DNA of 64,000 nucleotides from Chryseobacterium culicis (GCF_002979755.1 NZ_PCPP01000001.1:2078665-2142664); one strand, 5' to 3'. Positions 1 to 8,950 are shown, counted from the first letter of the stretch. The notes: generated by a model from the sequence alone, not told the origin. Made by a program: numbers and translations.

Positions 1-1824
1 AAAAAACTGGATGTAATTGTTGTAGGAACCGGACTGGCGGGAAGTTCTATTGCAGCTTCCTTGGGAGAGATGGGCTATAATGTCAAATCATTCTGTTTTC
101 AGGACAGCCCGAGAAGAGCACACTCTGTGGCAGCACAGGGAGGTGTAAATGCAGCAAAAAACTATAAAAACGATGGTGACAGTGTATACAGAATGTTTGT
201 AGACACGCTAAAAGGCGGAGATTTCAGAGCCCGTGAAGCCAATGTATACCGTATGGCAGAATGTTCTCTGAACCTTATTGACCAAGCTGTAGCACAAGGC
301 GTACCTTTTGGACGTGAATACGGAGGATATCTGAATAACCGTTCTTTCGGTGGAGTTCAGGTAAGCCGTACTTTTTATGCCAGAGGGCAAACCGGACAAC
401 AGTTACTTCTGGGGGCTTATCAGGCTTTAATGCGACAGGTGGGAAAAGGCTCTGTACAATTATTTTCAAGACATGAAATGCTTGATCTGGTTACCGTTGA
501 CGGGAAAGCCAGAGGAATTATCGTTAGGAATTTAGACACAGGAGAAATTGAAAGACATGCAGCACATGCTGTAATACTGGCAACAGGTGGCTACGGAAAA
601 ATCTACTATCTGTCTACCCTTGCCATGGGATGTAATGGCTCTGCCATATGGAGAGCCCATAAAAAAGGAGCTTTAATGGCTTCTCCAAGCTGGATTCAGG
701 TACACCCTACTTCTCTTCCACAATCCGGAGATTATCAGTCTAAACTGACCTTAATGTCTGAATCATTGCGTAATGACGGACGAATCTGGGTTCCGTTGAA
801 AGAAGGTGAAAACAGACCACCCAATGATATTCCGGAAAATGAAAGGGATTATTATCTTGAAAGACGATATCCGGCTTTCGGAAATCTTGCTCCAAGGGAT
901 ATTTCTTCCCGTGCGGCAAAGGAAAGAATTGATGCCGGTTTCGGAATCGGGCCTTTGAAAAATGCAGTATATCTTGATTTTTCAAAAGCAATACAAGAAC
1001 AGGGAAAAGATAAGATCAGGGAAAAATATGGAAACTTATTTGATATGTATCTTAAAATAACAGGATATGATGCCTATAAGGAACCTATGATGATCTCTCC
1101 TTCTGCACACTTCTCCATGGGTGGGCTTTGGGTAGATTATGAACTGATGACCACTGTTCCGGGACTTTTTGCTTTAGGTGAAGCTAATTTTGCAGATCAT
1201 GGTGCCAACAGATTAGGCGCAAACTCTCTTTTACAGGCTTCAGTAGACGGATATTTCATTGCTCCTTATACAATTGCCAATTATCTGGCCGATGAAATTC
1301 ATACCGGAAAAATTTCACCGGATACTCCGGAATTTGAACATGCTGAACAAGCAGTGAAAGAACAGATTCAGGACTTTATGAACATCAAAGGAACCAAAAC
1401 CGTTGATTATTTCCACAAAACATTAGGAAAACTCCTGTACGATTATTGTGGTCTGGCCAGAAACGAAGAAGGATTGAAATATGCCATTCAGGAGATCAGA
1501 AAACTGAAACAGGAATTCTACAAAGATGTAAGAGTTTCCGGACAGGGAGATAAAATGAATACCGAACTGGAAAAAGCAGGTCGTGTTGCTGATTATTTCG
1601 AAATCGGGGAACTGATGTGCTATGATGCATTAACCCGTAACGAATCCTGCGGAGCTCATTTCCGGGAAGAGTTCCAGACACCGGATGGAGAAGCGATGAG
1701 AAATGATACCGAATATCAGTTTATCTCTGCCTGGGCATGGACGGGTGAAAATGGCGAACCAGCATTGATTAAAGAGCCTTTAATCTTTGAAGAGATTCAG
1801 CCAACAGTAAGAAGTTACAAATAA
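1..1824 (+). CDS. sdhA: Succinate dehydrogenase / fumarate reductase flavoprotein subunit (5' truncated by window)
   Basis: Flavoprotein subunit of complex II, which oxidises succinate to fumarate (or the reverse) on the inner face of the cytoplasmic membrane. The reading frame is open from base 1, so the start codon lies outside the window. The first residues read [16 protein letters not shown], the FAD-binding Rossmann fold. AHSVAAQGG carries the histidine that links FAD covalently in this family. HPTSLPQSG and the [14 protein letters not shown] stretch are the substrate and capping-domain signatures. The stop at 1822-1824 is 13 bases before sdhB, so the two are co-transcribed. The cytochrome b subunit is presumably just upstream. 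The family is certain; dehydrogenase rather than reductase is inferred from the aerobic flavobacterial background. Confidence 0.96.
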   Translation, partial: KKLDVIVVGTGLAGSSIAASLGEMGYNVKSFCFQDSPRRAHSVAAQGGVNAAKNYKNDGDSVYRMFVDTLKGGDFRAREANVYRMAECSLNLIDQAVAQGVPFGREYGGYLNNRSFGGVQVSRTFYARGQTGQQLLLGAYQALMRQVGKGSVQLFSRHEMLDLVTVDGKARGIIVRNLDTGEIERHAAHAVILATGGYGKIYYLSTLAMGCNGSAIWRAHKKGALMASPSWIQVHPTSLPQSGDYQSKLTLMSESLRNDGRIWVPLKEGENRPPNDIPENERDYYLERRYPAFGNLAPRDISSRAAKERIDAGFGIGPLKNAVYLDFSKAIQEQGKDKIREKYGNLFDMYLKITGYDAYKEPMMISPSAHFSMGGLWVDYELMTTVPGLFALGEANFADHGANRLGANSLLQASVDGYFIAPYTIANYLADEIHTGKISPDTPEFEHAEQAVKEQIQDFMNIKGTKTVDYFHKTLGKLLYDYCGLARNEEGLKYAIQEIRKLKQEFYKDVRVSGQGDKMNTELEKAGRVADYFEIGELMCYDALTRNESCGAHFREEFQTPDGEAMRNDTEYQFISAWAWTGENGEPALIKEPLIFEEIQPTVRSYK

Positions 1825-1837
1825 AAAACAGAAAATT

Positions 1838-2590
1838 ATGGATTTACATCTTAAGATATGGAGACAGAAAGACAGAAAAAGTGAAGGAAAACTCGTCGGT
1901 TATGACCTGAAAGGATTGAATTCCCATATGTCTTTCTTAGAAATGCTGGATACCCTGAATGAAAAACTGATCACTGAGGGAGATGAACCTGTAGAATTTG
2001 ATCACGACTGCCGTGAAGGAATCTGTGGACAATGTGGGATGATGATTAACGGTATTGCCCATGGTCCTCTGAAAAATACAACGACCTGCCAGCTTCATTT
2101 AAGGTCTTTTAAAGATGGGGAAACGATTCTGATAGAACCATTCCGGGCTGAAGCTTTTCCTGTAAAGAAAGATTTAAAAGTAGATCGTTCTGCTTTTGAC
2201 AGAATTATATCTTCAGGAGGTTTTGTATCTGTAAATACGGGGCAGGCTCCTGATGCAACGGCTATTCCAGTGACTCACCAAACGGCTGAAGAAGCTTTTG
2301 ATTCTGCCGCATGTATCGGATGTGGAGCTTGTGTGGCTACCTGTAAAAATGGAAGTGCCGCCTTATTTACCTCTGCAAAGATTACCCACATGGCACTTCT
2401 TCCTCAGGGGAAAGAAGAACGAAGTAAAAGAGTATTGGATATGATTGCACAAATGGATACGGAATTATTCGGGCACTGCTCCAATACGGAAGCCTGTGAA
2501 GTGGAATGTCCTCAGGGAATTTCCGTACTCAATATCGCCAGAATGAATTTTGAGTATAACAGAGCTTTGTTTTTCAGAAAGAAAAATTAA
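1838..2590 (+). CDS. sdhB: Succinate dehydrogenase / fumarate reductase iron-sulfur subunit
   Basis: Electron-transfer subunit of complex II, 250 residues, passing electrons from the flavin to quinone through three clusters. The [2Fe-2S] cysteines are C58, C63, C66 and C84 (DCREGICGQCG). The [4Fe-4S]/[3Fe-4S] domain has CIGCGACVATC (C159, C162, C165, C169) and C214, C220, C224 near CEVECPQG. It follows sdhA by 13 bases and is the last gene before a strong hairpin terminator. Length and Cys pattern resemble the Wolinella/Bacteroides-type enzymes with a single large cytochrome b subunit; that subtype is inferred from family knowledge. Confidence 0.95.
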   Translation: MDLHLKIWRQKDRKSEGKLVGYDLKGLNSHMSFLEMLDTLNEKLITEGDEPVEFDHDCREGICGQCGMMINGIAHGPLKNTTTCQLHLRSFKDGETILIEPFRAEAFPVKKDLKVDRSAFDRIISSGGFVSVNTGQAPDATAIPVTHQTAEEAFDSAACIGCGACVATCKNGSAALFTSAKITHMALLPQGKEERSKRVLDMIAQMDTELFGHCSNTEACEVECPQGISVLNIARMNFEYNRALFFRKKN

Positions 2591-2619
2591 ATGAGACGAA
2601 AGTCGAAATGATACTACTT

Positions 2620-2664
2620 AAAAGGACGAATTTGCTTACTGACAAATTCGTCCTTTTTGTTTTT
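2620..2664. terminator. Intrinsic terminator between convergent sdhB and cyclase genes
   Basis: A perfect 15-base inverted repeat (2620-2634 and 2643-2657) with an 8-base loop. There is an A-run before it and a T-rich tract after it, so it can stop transcription from both sides. Confidence 0.85.
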
Positions 2665-2681
2665 CTTTAAAATTTACATTC

Positions 2682-3455
2682 CTATGCATCTATCATTGCT
2701 ACTACTCTCGCCGGAGCTGCAGATCCTCCGACAATTTTAAGAGGAAATACACAGATTTTAAATCCTGATGGAGGCAATGCTCCAAGATTGGTAAGCTGCT
2801 CGATGTGTAAATATTCTTTCTCAATTCCTACGCGGTGGCCTTCCCAGAAGAATTCGGGATCATTCAGTTCTTTGGCTTTTTGAGCCATATATTTTAGAGG
2901 AAGATCCCAGCCCCACTGATCAATTCCCATTACTTTTACGCCCTGATCAATCAGCCATTCTGTAGCTTCTTTACTCATTCCTGTTCCTTTTTCTACAAAC
3001 TCCGGAGTTCCCATCAGCTTATCACGATCCGTTCTGATCAGTACAATATTTCCTTCCTGGATGGTGATCCCGTTTTTATTCAGATCATTTTTAAGATCAT
3101 CTACAGTGATGGCTACAAAATCTTCTTTATGAGTACAGTCGATCACAATCCCTTCTCCATAGCACCACTCCAATGGAATCTGGTCTATTGTTTTAGCAGG
3201 TTTCCCTTCTACTACAGGGCCGTAATGCCATGGAGCATCAATATGGGTCGTAGCATGAAGTCCCATATTTTTGATAGTATCATCTGCCCAACCCGTCCAG
3301 TTTTTAGGAAAAAGTCTTGAAGGAAGTCTCAGTGCCAGACGAATCAGCCAATGTGATTTTCTGTGTGCTTTATGTTTAATTTTCACCCGCATGAACCATG
3401 GGTCGCCTGCATTATACTGAATAGGCTTTGTTAAATCGACAAGTGTTGTTTTCAT
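2682..3455 (-). CDS. Cyclase / kynurenine-formamidase-like metal hydrolase
   Basis: A 257-residue member of the cyclase superfamily (PF04199), which includes kynurenine formamidase and other metal-dependent amide or ester hydrolases. The family's metal-binding signature is visible as HATTHIDAPWHYGP, in the HxxTHxDxPxH pattern. There is no signal peptide, so it should act in the cytoplasm. I start it at the ATG at 3455 (MKTTLVDLTKP). The frame extends seven codons upstream only from a TTG, which is less likely. It stands alone and converges on sdhB. The substrate cannot be told: no kynurenine-pathway gene is adjacent. Confidence 0.85.
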   Translation of the reverse strand: MKTTLVDLTKPIQYNAGDPWFMRVKIKHKAHRKSHWLIRLALRLPSRLFPKNWTGWADDTIKNMGLHATTHIDAPWHYGPVVEGKPAKTIDQIPLEWCYGEGIVIDCTHKEDFVAITVDDLKNDLNKNGITIQEGNIVLIRTDRDKLMGTPEFVEKGTGMSKEATEWLIDQGVKVMGIDQWGWDLPLKYMAQKAKELNDPEFFWEGHRVGIEKEYLHIEQLTNLGALPPSGFKICVFPLKIVGGSAAPARVVAMIDA

Positions 3456-3513
3456 ATGATTTGGATAAGGAGACAAAGATAATAAAATGAACCTAAAAAG
3501 TGAATTAATATCT

Positions 3514-4476
3514 TTAAATCCCTTTAGGAATCATGATTTTCGCAGGTTGGTTTTCGTCATACATTATCTCAATCGTGCCGTGTATTGGAATGGAAGAAAG
3601 CTTCAAAAGACTGACAATTTTCTTGTAGACCGCAATATGTTCAGTACCTCTGAAATCTTTGAAGCTTACCTGAAACATGATTTGAGGCTGATCGTTCACG
3701 GTAAGTCCGGTCTGGGTTACACTGATGATATGGGCTTCAGCGTTTCTTCCCGTAAAAAGAAGTTGCTCATCTTTTTTATTCTTAAAAAATTTCCCTAAAA
3801 TAAACTGGAAAATCAATACGAAAATAAGGATCATCACTCCACTGAAAATAATCGGGTGCATAAAGGTGAGGAAACGCCATCCAAAATCGTAAGATTCTGT
3901 GGTGTAGAAATAATAGTACAATCCCGCCACATAAGCAATCATCAATACTAAAAATATCAATCTGAGAACCATTCCTGAAGAATTAAATTGAGTCTGCTGT
4001 CCGGCTAAAATAAAATAAGGACTTTCTGAAGTATTGGGATTCAGTAACACCTTAACCGTATTTCCTTCATCAAATCTTTTTTCCTGTGGTTTTATATCAT
4101 GAAACATCATTTCCTGTTCTATCTGAACATTCCTCAGATTAGCAAACGAAAGAATAATCTGAATGACATTGATGTTGGACTCAGGGATATATTTCAGGAG
4201 TTTATAATTCATAATTTTGGCCTCTCTGGGAGTTCCGTTTCGCAGAATAGACTGAATGGTATTCTTCTCCTTAAAGGTTTTTATAAAAAGAATATTGGTA
4301 AAGTACACAAGAATATATCCCCATATGATCAAAGAAAAACCGAGATATCCATAGCTCACGGCTAATGAATTTCTCGGTTCCCCTGTTCCTTCCGAAGTCA
4401 TCATATAAATAAATATCGGAAAAGGTATGCAGAAAAAAAGGATGTAGACGGCCCAGAAAATGATCATGAATTTCAT
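3514..4476 (-). CDS. Four-helix membrane protein with DUF3592-like soluble segments
   Basis: A 320-residue integral membrane protein of unknown function. There are two hydrophobic helices at the N-terminus (about residues 3-25 and 43-65) and two more in the middle (about 168-190 and 206-230). Each pair is followed by a soluble beta-rich segment. The segments after each helix pair look alike in layout: (R)NAEAHIISVTQTG in the second half against (R)EAKIMNYKLL in the first, and both end near a short bulky sequence before a proline (EIMYDENQPAKIMIP; VLLNPNTSESPYFI). This resembles an internal duplication of a DUF3592-type domain. That assignment is by eye only. It is transcribed alone. Confidence 0.75.
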   Translation of the reverse strand: MKFMIIFWAVYILFFCIPFPIFIYMMTSEGTGEPRNSLAVSYGYLGFSLIIWGYILVYFTNILFIKTFKEKNTIQSILRNGTPREAKIMNYKLLKYIPESNINVIQIILSFANLRNVQIEQEMMFHDIKPQEKRFDEGNTVKVLLNPNTSESPYFILAGQQTQFNSSGMVLRLIFLVLMIAYVAGLYYYFYTTESYDFGWRFLTFMHPIIFSGVMILIFVLIFQFILGKFFKNKKDEQLLFTGRNAEAHIISVTQTGLTVNDQPQIMFQVSFKDFRGTEHIAVYKKIVSLLKLSSIPIHGTIEIMYDENQPAKIMIPKGI

Positions 4477-4537
4477 AACTGTTATTTTGTGTGGTCTGAT
4501 AAAGTTATGATATTATTATGGAATGGCCGACTTCTTT

Positions 4538-5551
4538 TTACACCTCTTTTTCGAAATAAAGTCTGTAGTATTTTCCTTTATCATCTTCACCCATTTCAAT
4601 TTTCTGTCTGTCTCCGTGGATGTAGATGTGGAAGTTCTTATCTAATTTAATGATACTCTTAAAGTGTCTCTGTGTCTTTTTTACCGCTGCTTCACTGATC
4701 GGGAATTCTTCAGCGATATTCACCTGCATATCCTGTTCGTAATCTGTTTTAAAGTTCACAAAACTTTCAATTACATGTTCGTCACCCAATACTTCACTGG
4801 CAAATTCATCCAGTTTAAACTCTTCTTTTTCTTTGAAGAAATTGATAGATTTATTAAGGAAATCTGCCTGATCCGCTTTGGAAACTTCAAATTCCTGAGG
4901 AAGCTGTTTTGTGATATAATCTTTATAGACCATCAACGCTTCCTGCGTGTGGAAATATTCGTCATCACGCTGTTTTACTTTCAGGAAATCTTCGAACCAG
5001 TAGTACATATCTCCGTTTTTGTTGTTGTCAACCACAGAAAGTATGTATCCGGTTTCTTTATTATTGTTATAAATCAAAGCCGCCTTATCAATTTTAGATA
5101 AACCAATTCCCTGATCTTTTTCAATGTCAAATGTTTCTTCTGCAGGATTTATTTTCAGGAAAGATTCTCTCTTCTCTGTTTTAAAGATCCCGATTTTATC
5201 TACCTTGTCCGGACGGTCACTTTCATCTTCAAAAAGAACGATAAAAAGCTCTCCACTCTGAACTCTTGGGTTTTCTGCCGCTTCAAAAAGATGCTTTGCA
5301 ATATTCTCAGATTCCCAGATGAACTTGGATTTGTCATCAAAAATTTCAGATACAGCACTGTAAACCGGATTATTGACCAGGTAAGTATCACTGTAAAAAT
5401 GGAAGGTTTCTTCCGATTTAAAAGAACCTAAAAAGTAATCTTCAAGCATTTCTGCCATTCCTTCTTCCAGTTTCAATTCCTCCTGGGAAATCGTCAGGGA
5501 ATCCCCATTGATCTTATTTCCTACTCTGTGTACTATTATTTTTGAAAACAT
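4538..5551 (-). CDS. Nucleoid-associated protein (NdpA/YejK family)
   Basis: A 337-residue soluble protein that matches the 37-kDa nucleoid-associated protein family (PF04245, E. coli YejK). The family associates with chromosomal DNA; its biochemical role is poorly known. Typical features are the N-terminal IIVHRVGNK, a central SKIDKAALIY stretch and the C-terminal region on a basic/acidic background. I place the start at the ATG at 5551 (MFSKIIVHRVGN). The open frame runs 30 codons further upstream but that part is low-complexity and unlike the family. It is a single gene with no obvious partners. Confidence 0.75.
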   Translation of the reverse strand: MFSKIIVHRVGNKINGDSLTISQEELKLEEGMAEMLEDYFLGSFKSEETFHFYSDTYLVNNPVYSAVSEIFDDKSKFIWESENIAKHLFEAAENPRVQSGELFIVLFEDESDRPDKVDKIGIFKTEKRESFLKINPAEETFDIEKDQGIGLSKIDKAALIYNNNKETGYILSVVDNNKNGDMYYWFEDFLKVKQRDDEYFHTQEALMVYKDYITKQLPQEFEVSKADQADFLNKSINFFKEKEEFKLDEFASEVLGDEHVIESFVNFKTDYEQDMQVNIAEEFPISEAAVKKTQRHFKSIIKLDKNFHIYIHGDRQKIEMGEDDKGKYYRLYFEKEV

Positions 5552-5765
5552 TTTTCTGAATATTTGGACTGCAAAGATATTCATTCTATCCTTCACATGA
5601 AACTGAAAATTCAATTTCCATTTTGAGAAATTCCTTATCATTTTGAAAGGCTTTTTTATTAAAAAAACTCAATCATAAAAATACAATCGATTAAATACCA
5701 ACATCTTAATTCAATTTCTTTTCTAACGGAATATCATTGGCATCATCATTTGAAAACATAGAAAA

Positions 5766-5930
5766 ATGGACTTAAAGACCTTAAACAGACTCGACAAGCT
5801 GAGAAGATTAAAAAGCAAAGGACCTGAAACTCCGAAATGGCTGAAACCTTATCATATGCTCTTTTTTGCTTTTTTAACCATTTTCATCTTTGGTGCGATC
5901 ATTAAACTATTAGAACACAATCCAAATTAA
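5766..5930 (+). CDS. Small single-helix membrane peptide (module copy 1)
   Basis: A 54-codon ORF starting MDLKTLNRLDKLRRLK. A basic, Lys/Arg-rich N-terminal half is followed by one hydrophobic helix (about residues 31-46, LFFAFLTIFIFGAIIKL) and a short polar tail. The layout predicts an inner-membrane peptide with the N-terminus in the cytoplasm. It ends 11 bases before the next gene, so the pair is probably one transcript. The same arrangement, small basic TM peptide followed by a related soluble protein, is repeated at 6381-6959. That repetition is the main reason to regard this short ORF as real. Function unknown. Confidence 0.6.
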   Translation: MDLKTLNRLDKLRRLKSKGPETPKWLKPYHMLFFAFLTIFIFGAIIKLLEHNPN

Positions 5931-5941
5931 AATATAATATT

Positions 5942-6298
5942 ATGAATTATCTGCAAGCCGTAAAGGAAATCACAGACGTGGTTCCCGACTTTGAAAAAGA
6001 AGTAAAAGAAATTAAAATTCAAAATTCATACAGCATCATCAGAACTTTTACGGAACGTATTAAAAATATGATCCGCCAGAATGACAGAAATCTGCTGTTC
6101 AGAAGTTTACAGAAAATGGACAAAATATACACTGACGGAGATACGGTATTAAAGAATGCTATTGAAACTACTTTTATCTATTCTCTGGACAATTGTACAG
6201 CTTTCTGCAGTGAGGAATACAGAAAAGTGATTTTTAGTCACATTTCTGCCAACCTTCAGAAGGTGTATTCAAGACAAATTTACAGTCATGGCATATAA
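5942..6298 (+). CDS. Small helical protein of unknown function (module copy 1, DUF7674-like)
   Basis: A 118-residue soluble, predominantly helical protein with no signal peptide. Its central part (about residues 14-90) aligns with the protein at 6564-6959. Shared positions include VVP/FYP, KN, MDxIYxxGD and the following IExxF-x-S segment; identity looks low, about a quarter by eye. I believe it belongs to a Bacteroidetes-restricted family (possibly the one called DUF7674) but cannot verify this. It lies 11 bases after the 54-residue membrane peptide. The shared MDxIYxxGD motif is the best candidate for a functional site. Confidence 0.7.
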   Translation: MNYLQAVKEITDVVPDFEKEVKEIKIQNSYSIIRTFTERIKNMIRQNDRNLLFRSLQKMDKIYTDGDTVLKNAIETTFIYSLDNCTAFCSEEYRKVIFSHISANLQKVYSRQIYSHGI

Positions 6299-6380
6299 CG
6301 GTTTTATTACATTTTTCATCCGTTTCATTACAAAGTGTTTAAATTAAACAAAATTAAAAATAACTCACAATCAATAGATT

Positions 6381-6512
6381 ATGAAAAATAAAATAAGAAG
6401 AATTTCAGACTGGAAAACCTGGAAAACTACGTCAAACAGACACAATACAGAGATATTGCTCACTCACATTGCAGTGATCCTAGGAGTTTTTATTTTTGCA
6501 GCCTGTCTTTAG
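6381..6512 (+). CDS. Small single-helix membrane peptide (module copy 2)
   Basis: A 43-codon ORF, MKNKIRRISDWKTWKTTSNR..., with a basic N-terminus and a C-terminal hydrophobic helix (about residues 28-43, HIAVILGVFIFAACL) that ends the protein. Shape and position match the 54-residue peptide of copy 1, though the sequences have diverged beyond clear alignment. It precedes the second paralogue by about 50 bases. Coding status rests on the repeated architecture, so confidence is moderate. Confidence 0.5.
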   Translation: MKNKIRRISDWKTWKTTSNRHNTEILLTHIAVILGVFIFAACL

Positions 6513-6563
6513 ATTTTGGTATACATTTCGCTGCATTAAAAAGTGTTTGAAAAATTCTTAATT

Positions 6564-6959
6564 ATGATGAAAGTAAAAATGCAAACTATTAATAAAAAAA
6601 TAGCTGTTGAATACTTAAAATTTTTCTATCCGCCACTTCGCAATGAAATCACACAGTTGTCTGTTCAGGACAATTTCGCTGGGATCATGCAGGCTACCGT
6701 GAATTATCTGAAGAATCTTTTACAGGAATCTAAAATCAGCATTATTGCCCATCACCTTAAACTGATGGACTCAATCTATAAAAACGGTGATTCTTATGTA
6801 AGAACCATGATTGAAAATCTGTTTGTAAGATCTTTTGAAAGTTTCAAAAAACACGCAAAGATTCAACATTGGAAACTCCTTTATCAATATATGCCTGTAA
6901 GCTTCCAGATCATTTATAATGATCAGCAGAAGCAGGATCAGATATATTTTGGGAAATAA
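6564..6959 (+). CDS. Small helical protein of unknown function (module copy 2, paralogue of 5942-6298)
   Basis: A 131-residue soluble helical protein, paralogous to the protein at 5942-6298 over about 80 residues (MDSIYKNGDSYVRTMIENLF here against MDKIYTDGDTVLKNAIETTF). I start it at the ATG at 6564. A second ATG follows directly and another lies at 6579; the frame also opens from a GTG at 6543. The paralogue's length favours one of the internal ATGs. It has a longer C-terminus than copy 1 and is followed by a strong terminator. Function unknown. Confidence 0.68.
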   Translation: MMKVKMQTINKKIAVEYLKFFYPPLRNEITQLSVQDNFAGIMQATVNYLKNLLQESKISIIAHHLKLMDSIYKNGDSYVRTMIENLFVRSFESFKKHAKIQHWKLLYQYMPVSFQIIYNDQQKQDQIYFGK

Positions 6960-6968
6960 ATTAAAGCA

Positions 6969-7017
6969 AAAGGCGAAAGGGTAAATCGAATATTTACCTT
7001 TTCACCTTTTTATTTTT
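6969..7017 (+). terminator. Terminator after the duplicated module
   Basis: An 18-base near-perfect inverted repeat (6969-6986 and 6992-7009, one mismatch and one G-U pair) followed by a T-rich tract. Confidence 0.75.
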
Positions 7018-7050
7018 TTCCACTATTAAATATAATTTCCATTTTATTTT

Positions 7051-7072
7051 GTTTCACTGTTACGTGTGAAAC
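7051..7072. promoter_or_regulatory. Inverted repeat upstream of lipoprotein gene
   Basis: GTTTCAC (7051-7057) and its exact reverse complement GTGAAAC (7066-7072) are separated by 8 bases and end 27 bases before the ATG at 7100. This could be a protein-binding site. A T-run follows, so a weak hairpin attenuator is also possible. Confidence 0.3.
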
Positions 7073-7099
7073 CTCTATTTTTTTTGTAACAATATACCC

Positions 7100-7699
7100 A
7101 TGAAATACTCTTTTTATGCCCTGATGATGGCACTCTCATTAATCTCTTGTGAAAATAATGATAATACGATTGATGATCCAAGACCTGTTGATAAAAGTCT
7201 TTACCTGTTTCAATTTAAAAGCTATGCTGTAAAAAATACAGTTTTGTACAAAGGATCAAACGGAGAAAAATCTACACCGGATGAATCTTACCTCAACAAT
7301 TATTGGAGCTTATATCAGGAACCTGCATGGAAAAAAATAAGCCTTGATCATAAAAACAAAACCATTAAATTATTTTCCGAAACCTCATCTACGGATTTCA
7401 CTTATAGTTTTACGATCGTCAATGACTCTGTACTGATCAAAGAGAATAACAATAATAAGCCAAGTTACATTGGTGATTTCAATAAAAACACCTCTTCATT
7501 TACGTTAAAAAGAACGTACAGATACGTTAAAAAAGTACCCCGAAACGATCAGGACGCACTATTAATTACTAAAAGTGCCCATTTTGGGACCACCCAATTC
7601 GAAAATATTTTTGGAAATATATTTACGACTCCCTCTGAAATGATAAAAGCAGGAGATCAGGTTTTGTGGACTAATATTGAATATTCTTATAAAGAATGA
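7100..7699 (+). CDS. Putative lipoprotein of unknown function
   Basis: A 199-residue protein with a type II signal peptide: the hydrophobic stretch FYALMMALSLISC ends in a lipobox with Cys17. After a short Asp/Asn-rich linker (ENNDNTIDDPRP) comes a domain rich in Tyr, Lys and Thr with alternating beta-type patterning (TDFTYSFTIVNDSVLI, SSFTLKRTYRYV). It should be anchored to the outer membrane or periplasmic face. I recognise no family. It is a single gene closed by a 22-base-pair bidirectional terminator. Confidence 0.75.
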   Translation: MKYSFYALMMALSLISCENNDNTIDDPRPVDKSLYLFQFKSYAVKNTVLYKGSNGEKSTPDESYLNNYWSLYQEPAWKKISLDHKNKTIKLFSETSSTDFTYSFTIVNDSVLIKENNNNKPSYIGDFNKNTSSFTLKRTYRYVKKVPRNDQDALLITKSAHFGTTQFENIFGNIFTTPSEMIKAGDQVLWTNIEYSYKE

Positions 7700-7715
7700 T
7701 TATCATGTATGATTA

Positions 7716-7767
7716 TTCAAAAAACAAATCCCCGGAAATATTAAGTTCCGGGGATTTGTTTTTTGAA
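7716..7767. terminator. Bidirectional terminator between convergent genes
   Basis: A perfect 22-base inverted repeat (7716-7737 and 7746-7767) with an 8-base loop. A-runs and T-runs sit at the stem base, serving both the lipoprotein gene and the convergent thioredoxin-like gene. Confidence 0.9.
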
Positions 7768-7781
7768 TAAATGAAAAGTTT

Positions 7782-8294
7782 TTATTTCTTCACAAATACT
7801 TTTTCTATGGTCTGTGACTCTTCATTGGTAAGTTTTGAGGTTTTCCCCAACTTGGCAATGAAAGACTTTACTTCTTCAGGGGTTGCCGGCGATCCCAGAT
7901 TTTCTCCTTTATCATCAAAAGAATCTGCCAGTACTTCTCCTTTTGGATTGAGAACCAGCCAGAAAGGAAGTCCTGCATTTTCGCCTTTATATTTATTCAT
8001 AAGTTCCTGTCCGCCTGGATTTTCAAGGCTCTTCTTATCTCCCCTTTCCTGAACATCCACATAAGCAGTGACAAATCTTTTCTCAAAAATAGGTTTGGTT
8101 TCAGGAAGATCCATATTTTTTTCCATCATTTTACACCATTTGCACCACGAAGCATGGAACACCAATAAAACATTCTTCTTTCCTACTTTAGCTTCCGTGA
8201 AAGCCTTATTTAATACAACATCTGCTTTTTCCTGTGCTGCTCCCAACTGAAACAGTAAAAGGCTGACCACAATAATAATTTTAGGGTATTTCAT
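7782..8294 (-). CDS. Exported thioredoxin-like protein (CKWC)
   Basis: A 170-residue protein with an N-terminal signal peptide (IIIVVSLLLFQLGAAQ) and a thioredoxin-fold domain of the Thioredoxin_7 / DUF255 kind. The redox-active motif is WCKWC (C51 and C54) after VLLVFHAS. AGLPFWLVLNPKG carries the cis-proline region. It probably acts in the periplasm as a disulfide oxidoreductase or reductase. No partner gene such as a DsbD or a cytochrome c maturation gene is adjacent, so the substrate is unknown. Confidence 0.85.
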   Translation of the reverse strand: MKYPKIIIVVSLLLFQLGAAQEKADVVLNKAFTEAKVGKKNVLLVFHASWCKWCKMMEKNMDLPETKPIFEKRFVTAYVDVQERGDKKSLENPGGQELMNKYKGENAGLPFWLVLNPKGEVLADSFDDKGENLGSPATPEEVKSFIAKLGKTSKLTNEESQTIEKVFVKK

Positions 8295-8377
8295 TCTGAA
8301 TTTTTATTTTAAATCAACACGAATTTAGGTATTTAATCGTTCAATTATTTATTTAACTTTAAATATTATTATAAAGA

Positions 8378-8950
8378 ATGAGATATAAATATTTTTACGG
8401 TTTTCTTCTAGCTTTAAGCTTTGCAGGATATAATGCTCAGGTTTCCGATGCGGTAAAAAAACTGGCACAGCCTTTAGATACTATTTCTTATGCTGAATCA
8501 TCTCATATTGGATACGGAGGAGAAGAAAGTAAAATTTATAATCAATTTAAAAAAGTTGCCAAAGTAGCAAGTAATGATGAACTCTATTATTTTGCGATGA
8601 ACGGAAGTAATGCACTAAAGTTGTATTCGGGAAAAGAATTGTTTAAAAGAAAAGATAAAAGGTTTTTTGATGTTTATGCGTTTTACTCCAAAAATCCTTT
8701 GAAAATGGAGCATGTTTTAGGCTGTACCATAGATCGTAAAAATATTGCTGAGTTTTTGAAAGATGAAGTATATACAGCTCCACAATATATTTCGTTGCGG
8801 GATCAATTATTAAAAAAGAAAGGCAAGCAAGATGAAATAGTAAAAATACAATTATCACAAATAAAAGAACGAGGCTATGATAAACTTACGGAAGAAGATG
8901 TTAGGTTAGTAAAGAAAGATTTGGAGAAAATTGATCAAAAGCAAAACTAA
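8378..8950 (+). CDS. Secreted protein of unknown function
   Basis: A 190-residue protein with a clear signal peptide (YKYFYGFLLALSFAGYNAQ). The mature part contains a Tyr-rich segment (YGGEESKIYNQFKK) and a charged helical C-terminus rich in Lys, Glu and Gln. It contains one cysteine (GCTIDRKN). Gene-sized, preceded by an AT-rich promoter region, and transcribed alone. No family recognised. Possibly an HEAT-like or regulatory small exported protein, but I cannot support a function. Confidence 0.7.
   Translation: MRYKYFYGFLLALSFAGYNAQVSDAVKKLAQPLDTISYAESSHIGYGGEESKIYNQFKKVAKVASNDELYYFAMNGSNALKLYSGKELFKRKDKRFFDVYAFYSKNPLKMEHVLGCTIDRKNIAEFLKDEVYTAPQYISLRDQLLKKKGKQDEIVKIQLSQIKERGYDKLTEEDVRLVKKDLEKIDQKQN

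Noticed and set aside
4664..5101. A 145-codon plus-strand ORF inside the nucleoid-associated protein gene
   Set aside because: Fully antisense to a better-supported gene, with Phe/Ile/Leu-rich composition that is usual for reverse-strand shadows in AT-rich DNA.
5737..5752. TTGGCATCATCATTTG upstream of the duplicated module as a sigma-54 promoter
   Set aside because: The distance between the GG and the TTG-like element is off by one base from the -24/-12 consensus, and no activator site is visible.
6543..6563. GTG start for the second soluble protein of the duplicated module
   Set aside because: Two in-frame ATG codons follow within 24 bases and the paralogue's length fits those better.
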